The translations under genes and the position numbers were made by a program. Positions 58,347 through 64,000 of a stretch of 64,000 nt of DNA are shown in pieces. Origin of the DNA: Candida dubliniensis CD36 (taxonomy: Eukaryota; Ascomycota; Pichiomycetes; Serinales; Debaryomycetaceae); contig NC_012860.1 in assembly GCF_000026945.1 (NCBI RefSeq), positions 1,922,001 through 1,986,000 of the forward strand, given 5' to 3'. Every line of letters starts with the position of its first letter. Within the stretch, counting starts at the first letter, position 1. The notes under the pieces were generated by a model that had not been told where the DNA came from, ran no database searches, and saw nothing but the letters and a program-made list of their open reading frames with translations.

Positions 58347-60644
58347 TTATACAGATTTTTTTTTATCTTTTCTTCCATGATTACTAGGATTTCCATAAAC
58401 AATTATTGAATTACCATTAGAATCAATTTTACTATGAGTTTTTAAATGTTGAGCTAAATTATCTGATCGACTAAATTTTTTTTCACAATATTTACAAGCA
58501 AATGGACGATCATTAGAATGAACTGATCTTTGATGTCTTTTTAAATGTTCTGAACGTTTAAATTGCTTATCACATTCATTACATGAAAATGATGCTTGAG
58601 AATTATTATTAGAACCATTAGGTGATACATTATTATGGGTATTGGTTGATGATTTTTTACGTTCATTTTTGGTAGTAGTAGTACCGGTGTTAGTGGATGT
58701 AGATGTGGATTTCTTTTTCATTGATTCTTCTTTAGTAAAATTTTTGGTGGCGGTGGTGGTAGCAGCAGTAGTTCCAGTAGTTGTACCATTATTGGTATTA
58801 CTATTAGTAGGTGAAATTGAAGGAGAATCAGATAATGGACCAATAGAAGATTCACCCATATTAATTGCTGATGAACTTTTTCTTCTTTTTCTACTATGTT
58901 TAGCATCTCCATCACCATCTCCATCAACACTAGTAGTTATAGATTTAGATTTGGTGGTTATACCAATGTTATTAATATCAATACTTGTATCATTAATACT
59001 ATCATTTTCTTCATTAATATTTTCAAAATGTGCTGTTGTTAAAGTAATTGGGGATCCATGTAATGAATTTGTAGTTAATCCATTGGTAATGGTGGTAACT
59101 ACATTATTACCCCCATTGCCATTGCCATTGCCATTAGTGTTCCCGTTGTTGTTATTATTTAATAATTGAACAGAATTTCTTCTACTAGTACCTCGACTAG
59201 AATGCATTACACCACTAGAATAAGAATGATTTCTACTTTTAGTATGAGGTTTAAGTATTCCATTTGGATTAACAAATAATTTATTATTATTATTGTTATT
59301 ATTTTCTTCCTCTTCTATTTGATTAGGATCAAATCCATTTTGATTATTAAACCAAGTTGATATAGAATTTGTAAAGTCATCATTTATTTTGAAATCAAAA
59401 TGTGGAGTAGAACTGCTTCGTTTATGACTTACAGGTACTTGTTGTTGTTGTTGTTGTTGTTGTAATTGTAGCATTGCCAATTGTTGTATGGATTGTTGAT
59501 CTGGTGGTATTGCCGATGTTGGTAAAGATTGGATATTTTGTTGTTGCTGTGGTGGCTGCTGTTGTGAACGATTATTTACAAATAATGTTGACAAACTTGG
59601 AGAACTCATTGAAGTCCCTAGTTTATTATTGAAAAGTTGACGAGGATTTATTGTACCTTCTTCAAGTACTGGACCAGCAGTAATATCTTCAGTAGCAGCA
59701 GTGGCAGCAGCCACAGCAGCAGCAATAGTATTTGCATCCACACTAACGTTATTCACTAAAGCAGAATTTGTCGATGATATTGGTTGGAAACCTTGTTTTA
59801 ATTGATTTGGGTTTTGCAGTTGCAATGATGGTTGTGAAGTTGGTGAATAACTATCAAAATTTGGTTGTTGTAAATTGTTGAATTGATTTTGGGGAATCAA
59901 TTGATTATTTATTGGTTTTGTTGTACCAGGAGTTCTTAAAGATAATAATGTCAATTGATCAATGGGAATTGAAGTTGAATTTTGTCTACCATGATGGATA
60001 AATTGTTGTGGCGTAGTAGGTACTTTTGAAGTCGCTTGATTGTTGTTGTTGTTGTTGTTGTTGTTACCAGTGTTGCCATTGCCATTGTTGTTATTTGTGG
60101 AACCAGAAGAAAATGACAGTGATGATGACGATGATGAAGCTGATGAAGACGCATTTGGGTTTGAAAAATACGTGTTTAATGAATTTGATGATATATTACT
60201 AGCCAATTCATTATCAAATGAATGTGCCGAAGTAGCACTATTTATCTGATTGATTCTCTGATCTTGCTGATATGATTGTGGTTGTGGCTGTTGATTATAT
60301 AAAAATTGTTGTTGTTGTTGCTGCTGTTGTTGTTGTGACAAAAGGGAATTGTAATTAGATTCTGACCCTAATTGAGAATTGAATTGATAATTATTGAAAA
60401 ATATTTCATCACTTAAATGAGTTGTTTCTGGGAATGAAAGCAAATCAATTGTTTCATTAACATTAGGTGGATTATTGTTACCCGTGTTGGTGTTGGTGTT
60501 GGTGTTGATGGTGGTTGTGGCGGTGTTATCTGTACCACTATTATTGTTGTTGGTATTATTCCCGTTAATCATTGGAATATTATTTAACATTTGTGAATTG
60601 AAATATGGAGTTGTTTCAAATAAAGGTTGGAAATCTTGAGACAT
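58347..60644 (-). CDS. MSN4: C2H2 zinc-finger transcription factor, Msn2/4 type
   Basis: 765 residues. Two C-terminal C2H2 fingers (about 680-735), [20 protein letters not shown] and [20 protein letters not shown], carry the Msn2/4 recognition residues expected to read CCCCT. The rest is low complexity: polyQ (about 104-112, 390-398), polyN, Ser and Thr tracts, typical of an activation region. [13 protein letters not shown] resembles a basic nuclear-import or PKA-site segment. C. albicans has two such factors, MSN4 and MNL1. I chose MSN4 from the gene order next to RTG1, SWI6 and TPO3; MNL1 is the alternative. In C. albicans Msn4 is not a major stress regulator. A CCCCT element lies about 150 bases upstream. 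Confidence 0.85.
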   Translation of the reverse strand: MSQDFQPLFETTPYFNSQMLNNIPMINGNNTNNNNSGTDNTATTTINTNTNTNTGNNNPPNVNETIDLLSFPETTHLSDEIFFNNYQFNSQLGSESNYNSLLSQQQQQQQQQQFLYNQQPQPQSYQQDQRINQINSATSAHSFDNELASNISSNSLNTYFSNPNASSSASSSSSSLSFSSGSTNNNNGNGNTGNNNNNNNNNQATSKVPTTPQQFIHHGRQNSTSIPIDQLTLLSLRTPGTTKPINNQLIPQNQFNNLQQPNFDSYSPTSQPSLQLQNPNQLKQGFQPISSTNSALVNNVSVDANTIAAAVAAATAATEDITAGPVLEEGTINPRQLFNNKLGTSMSSPSLSTLFVNNRSQQQPPQQQQNIQSLPTSAIPPDQQSIQQLAMLQLQQQQQQQQVPVSHKRSSSTPHFDFKINDDFTNSISTWFNNQNGFDPNQIEEEENNNNNNNKLFVNPNGILKPHTKSRNHSYSSGVMHSSRGTSRRNSVQLLNNNNNGNTNGNGNGNGGNNVVTTITNGLTTNSLHGSPITLTTAHFENINEENDSINDTSIDINNIGITTKSKSITTSVDGDGDGDAKHSRKRRKSSSAINMGESSIGPLSDSPSISPTNSNTNNGTTTGTTAATTTATKNFTKEESMKKKSTSTSTNTGTTTTKNERKKSSTNTHNNVSPNGSNNNSQASFSCNECDKQFKRSEHLKRHQRSVHSNDRPFACKYCEKKFSRSDNLAQHLKTHSKIDSNGNSIIVYGNPSNHGRKDKKKSV

Positions 60645-60793
60645 ATTTGCTTATTCAACTAGTCAAATGGGGGTATAAGTATATTTCTTTGAAAAAAAAA
60701 AAAAAAGAAATGGGACAAGGACAAAGTGGGTATATAAATTTAGGAATAATCGGGAAATGAAATATAAAATAATAGGGTTAAAAATAATTTGAC

Positions 60794-60798
60794 CCCCT
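60794..60798 (+). promoter_or_regulatory. Candidate stress response element upstream of MSN4
   Basis: CCCCT, the core recognised by Msn2/4-type fingers, occurs about 150 bases upstream of the MSN4 start. One five-base match in 3 kb is weak evidence; autoregulation is inference. Confidence 0.25.
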
Positions 60799-61430
60799 CC
60801 AACTGAGATATATATATATATATATATAAATTCACTTGAGACAAGAAAACTGAATATAATAATAATCAATGAACCCAAATTTCTTAAACAGATTGAGTTA
60901 GCTATATATATATGGTTAAGCGTGTGGTTTCGGAATGCGTGGGGTGGTGGTGCGATAAAAGAAAAATCTCAAACAAGATACTGAGACAGGTTCAAAATAT
61001 TGTGGGAAACCCAAATGTGAATAGTAAATAAGGATATACGATACGATTGAATATGAAAATTATAAAAGAAGTGGAAAGAAGTGGAAATTGTATTAGAAAG
61101 AAAAAGAAAGAAAGAAAGATATAAGAAATTATTTAAAAATAAAAAAAAAAAAAGAAGATTTTGAAATATTTAATTTCCAATATAAAAAAAAAAATAAATT
61201 AACACTAAACAACAAAGTAATATATGTATATGAGATAAGTTTAATTGTATTGAAAGTGATATATAAATACGGATTTAAAGAAAAACCCATTACTAGCTGA
61301 AAAAACAATAAAACAACAAGGTTAAATAACTAGTTCAGTAAAACAACAACAGCACACAAACAAGCAAACAATACTTTGGCCATTTTTTTAGTTAAACGTA
61401 AAAAACATATCTAATTATTAGTACAACTGA

Positions 61431-61470
61431 TTCATTCATTCATTCATTCTTTCGTTCGTTCGTTCGTTCA
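61431..61470 (+). repeat. Compound tetranucleotide microsatellite (TTCA then TTCG)
   Basis: Tandem TTCA units change to TTCG units within one 40-base block, an expanded repeat that has partly diverged by point change. It is likely polymorphic between strains. Confidence 0.85.
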
Positions 61471-61588
61471 ATTTCTCAACAATCAACAATCAATTATGAC
61501 TATTGTTGTAGTTCTTGTAGTTCTTGTAGTTGTAGTTGTTGATTATATGTAAACGTGCATGTAAAAATAAAGAGAAGTAACAGATGAT

Positions 61589-61613
61589 TAATAATAATAA
61601 TAATAATAATAAT
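61589..61613 (+). repeat. (TAA)n microsatellite
   Basis: About eight uninterrupted TAA units in the MSN4 upstream region. Confidence 0.85.
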
Positions 61614-63527
61614 AGATTTTTTAGACCTTTCTGTCTATATTCAAAATGGCTCAATAATGCAAATTCAAAGTCAAAGTCAAAAAAAAAAAAAAAAAAAATA
61701 GTACAAAGGTCGTGTAAGATTGTGCAAGTGGTACAAAAACCGGAACACTACAACAATGACAAACAACAAACAACAATGATTATTTTCGGTGGTTGAAACC
61801 CACCCCACTCTCCCAAAAAGTGTGGAATTGGCTGGTCAATTAATAAATAAAACACAATTGAACTAGATTGAGTAGTTAATTTGAATTTGAATAACCACCG
61901 TGATGATCATGTTGATAATAATGAGAGAGAGGGGAATCGAAAATATCGACAATTGGAGAGAGAAGTTTAATAATAATAATTGAAATTGAAATTGAAATTT
62001 AATTTTAACTAATCCTCTTTGTAATATAATTTCCAATAATAGTAAGATATCCGAAATTAGGTGGAAAAAAAAAAAAAAAATCTCGGTATTGTTGAAATCG
62101 AAAGTAGGAAATTAACGAGTCAGAAAGAAAGAAAGAAAGAAGGCTAAAGATTTCCCACTGAAAAGATTTAACTCATTATACATTCCCATTTAATTTCCAT
62201 TATATATATGTGTCTAGTCTTACGTTTTACTTATTCTCTTTTCTTTTTCAATTCCCAATTTTCTAATATTGGTGGTGGTGGTGGTGCTGGTAGTAGTAGT
62301 GTGTATAGGATTTTTACCCAGGAAACCTTCATTTTAACCGACGACACCGTACCGTAACCATACACATATTACATTTGTACAATATGTACAATATGTACAT
62401 ATACTGGTCTAAAAAAAATTATGGTGTGGTTTTCTTGTTTCAAATGTACGTCATTGAGGCAAAAAAAAGCAAAGCAAAAGCAAAAGCAACCTTACACACA
62501 TTTACATAATCGAATATAACAATCAATCAATTCTTGTTATTGTACTCCCATGGTATCTTCTTTCAATTTGAATACAAAATAAAAAAAAAAGAAAAGAAAA
62601 GCAGTAGGCGTGTATAAATGTTCAACTATAAGCGTATTAAACGTAAATGTAAAGTTTTGGTGGGAAGGAAGGACGGAATGAAGGAAGTGTAAATTGGGTA
62701 AATTGTGTAAAATGTGTTGGTAAATGCTATCATATATGAGGGTGTGTGTGTGTGTGTACTTGTCCTCAAATTAATTATGTGCATTTGCGGTTAAATCTTA
62801 AAAATTATTATAGATATATATAACTAACTAATATCACTGTTTAACTTATAATAAGTTGTCTTTATTGACAAATTCTGGTGTATAAAGATAAAGATAATAA
62901 TCATTCATTTGAGAATAAACTAGAATGTAGTTTAATGTGTAAGGAAAGTGTTTTGGATGTTCATGATGTCCTTTTTTTTGCTTTTTTTTTTTTTTTTTTT
63001 TTCTGCCAATCGGTTTCAGCGGCAATGATGATGATGAATCTATGGGTGTATGGATCTGTTTGTTTGAAATGTGTATTTTGTTTCAACTGACACTTTCATA
63101 CAATTATCATCCAAACTACACTTTCTCGGAAATTTGAACAATTAAATTCTATAACCTGTTACTTGGATAGTGATTGAAATTTTAATTAGGATATAGCATA
63201 ATTAAGCAGTATCTTAATAGAGAATTATATTACAATTCATTACTGTGCATAACTGTTGAGACCGTTGAGAAGGACTCAATTGAATACCCTCTTTATAATA
63301 AATAAAACCCCATAATAATAATAATAATAATAATTGAGTGATTTATTCAGTATTATTTAAATTTATTCACAACAAGCATACACATGCACAAGTACTGGAA
63401 ATTTGATTTGACATTATGAAATGGGGGGAGGGTGTTAATTAAAAAGACCGTTTAGATATTCGTTTTTTAGTACGATATTTTAGAAACAACAACAACAACA
63501 AGGCTTATTGTACAATAGTACGAGAAA

Positions 63528-63551
<24 letters not shown>
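63528..63551 (+). repeat. (AGT)n microsatellite
   Basis: About eight tandem TAG/AGT units near the right edge of the window, followed by GGTGGT. Confidence 0.85.
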
Positions 63552-63558
<7 letters not shown>

Positions 63559-64000
63559 CATTGATAATTGTTGATATTCTATGCAAGATTCTTTTTGTCA
63601 CACCCTGGGGCCTAGAAAAGGAATCACCATTGTTTTATTATTATTATTGAATTTCAACACAAAAATTCAGTTTTTATCAAAGAATCAGTACTATATATAT
63701 ATATATATTGTTGTGTTAAAGAAACAATCAAAATCAAAGCCACAACAACATCAGACAGATAATTGTGCGATACGAAAGAATTTCTTATCAGTTTCTTTAA
63801 CATTGTGGCTTATTCAATTAAAAAAAAAAAAAAAAAGAAAAACTAAGCATTCATACAAATTGACAAAAATTTGCTTTATTTTAAAGAACTTGTAATTCTA
63901 GGTTTGATATCGTGTTATCGTTATGGTTTGCTTGTTTGTTGGGTGTATGATATTTAAGTTTATGGTGACCAAGTCATGAATTATTGGTCTAAATCGTATA

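Larger units (their letters stand above)
60645..64000. other. Gene-free 3.3-kb region upstream of MSN4, microsatellite-rich
   Basis: I found no supported gene, tRNA or mobile-element ORF. Contents: CCCCT at 60794-60798; (AT)n 60810-60827; TTCA/TTCG repeats 61431-61470; TTCTTGTAG repeats near 61508-61531; (TAA)n 61589-61613; GTCAAA repeats followed by an A tract to about 61699; TTGAAA repeats near 61979-62000; (GGT)n near 62271-62286; ACAATATGT repeats near 62379-62399; (GT)n near 62743-62757; a T tract 62982-63002; (ATA)n 63312-63334; (AGT)n 63528-63551; (AT)n 63692-63708. Such long upstream regions are typical of highly regulated transcription-factor genes in Candida; the far end may belong to the next gene. 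Confidence 0.6.

Noticed and set aside
58642..59169. 175-codon frame antisense to MSN4
   Set aside because: Val/Leu runs arise from the reverse complement of Asn/Thr/Ser repeats in MSN4; no start context or family.
61584..61796. 70-codon frame starting in a TAA/AAT repeat
   Set aside because: Composed mostly of microsatellite translation (polyN, polyK).
63023..63090. Second C/D-like arrangement (ATGATGA ... CTGA)
   Set aside because: The ATGATGATGA is a simple repeat and the flanking bases do not pair.
62878..63090. 70-codon frame with a phenylalanine run
   Set aside because: The Phe run is a T tract; no family or initiation context.

Overview
This window is nuclear DNA from a CUG-clade yeast, most likely Candida albicans or a very close relative such as C. 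dubliniensis. Intergenic DNA is AT-rich with many A/T tracts and microsatellites, introns are few and short with GTATGT/GTAAGT donors and TACTAAC-like branch points, and proteins match ascomycete yeast families. Rare CTG codons fall where relatives have serine, for example in HEM14 at 49473-49475 (details in findings). The gene order CTR2-RTG1-FAD1-PRP11-SWI6-FRQ1 ... TPO3 ... MSN4 fits what I recall of C. albicans chromosome 1. I cannot settle the species without a search.

Layout. 1-5 kb: ERG1 (5' end only), GCD6 and RCF2 on the minus strand, then CTR2 on the plus strand. 5-15 kb: a probable mitochondrial protein, RTG1, intron-containing FAD1, PRP11, SWI6, FRQ1 and SDH5. 15-32 kb: the large ankyrin protein HOS4, a small spliced basic protein, COG5, SEC24, a YMC-type carrier, an unrecognised protein, an ornithine-cyclodeaminase-like protein, a tiny membrane ORF, and PHO8. 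32-46 kb: TPO3, SLP1, MSS116, PTH1, a three-exon unknown gene, a BAR-SH3 protein, an AFG1-type ATPase and YMR1. 47-58 kb: JIP5, HEM14, MSL1, an LtrA-like membrane protein, a probable mitochondrial helical-repeat protein, RSM25 and the complex I subunit NDUFB3. 58-64 kb: the two-zinc-finger regulator MSN4, then about 3.3 kb of gene-free, microsatellite-rich DNA to the window edge.

This is mostly ordinary housekeeping sequence with no transposon ORF, tRNA or rRNA gene that I can support. About a third of the genes act in mitochondria (RCF2, MTF2-like, SDH5, YMC carrier, MSS116, PTH1, AFG1-like, HEM14, helical-repeat protein, RSM25, NDUFB3). Regulators include RTG1 (retrograde signalling), SWI6 (G1/S), HOS4 (Set3 deacetylase complex) and MSN4. 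Secretory and membrane-traffic genes are COG5, SEC24, FRQ1, YMR1, SLP1 and the BAR-SH3 protein.

I saw no clear undescribed multi-gene system. The best leads are a 35-codon membrane ORF at 29221-29328, three spliced gene models that the open frames alone break or truncate, an AFG1-type ATPase with a long extra C-terminal tail, a perfect 16-bp inverted repeat around a long T tract upstream of TPO3, adjacent MCB and E-box sites upstream of SWI6, and the very long upstream region of MSN4.
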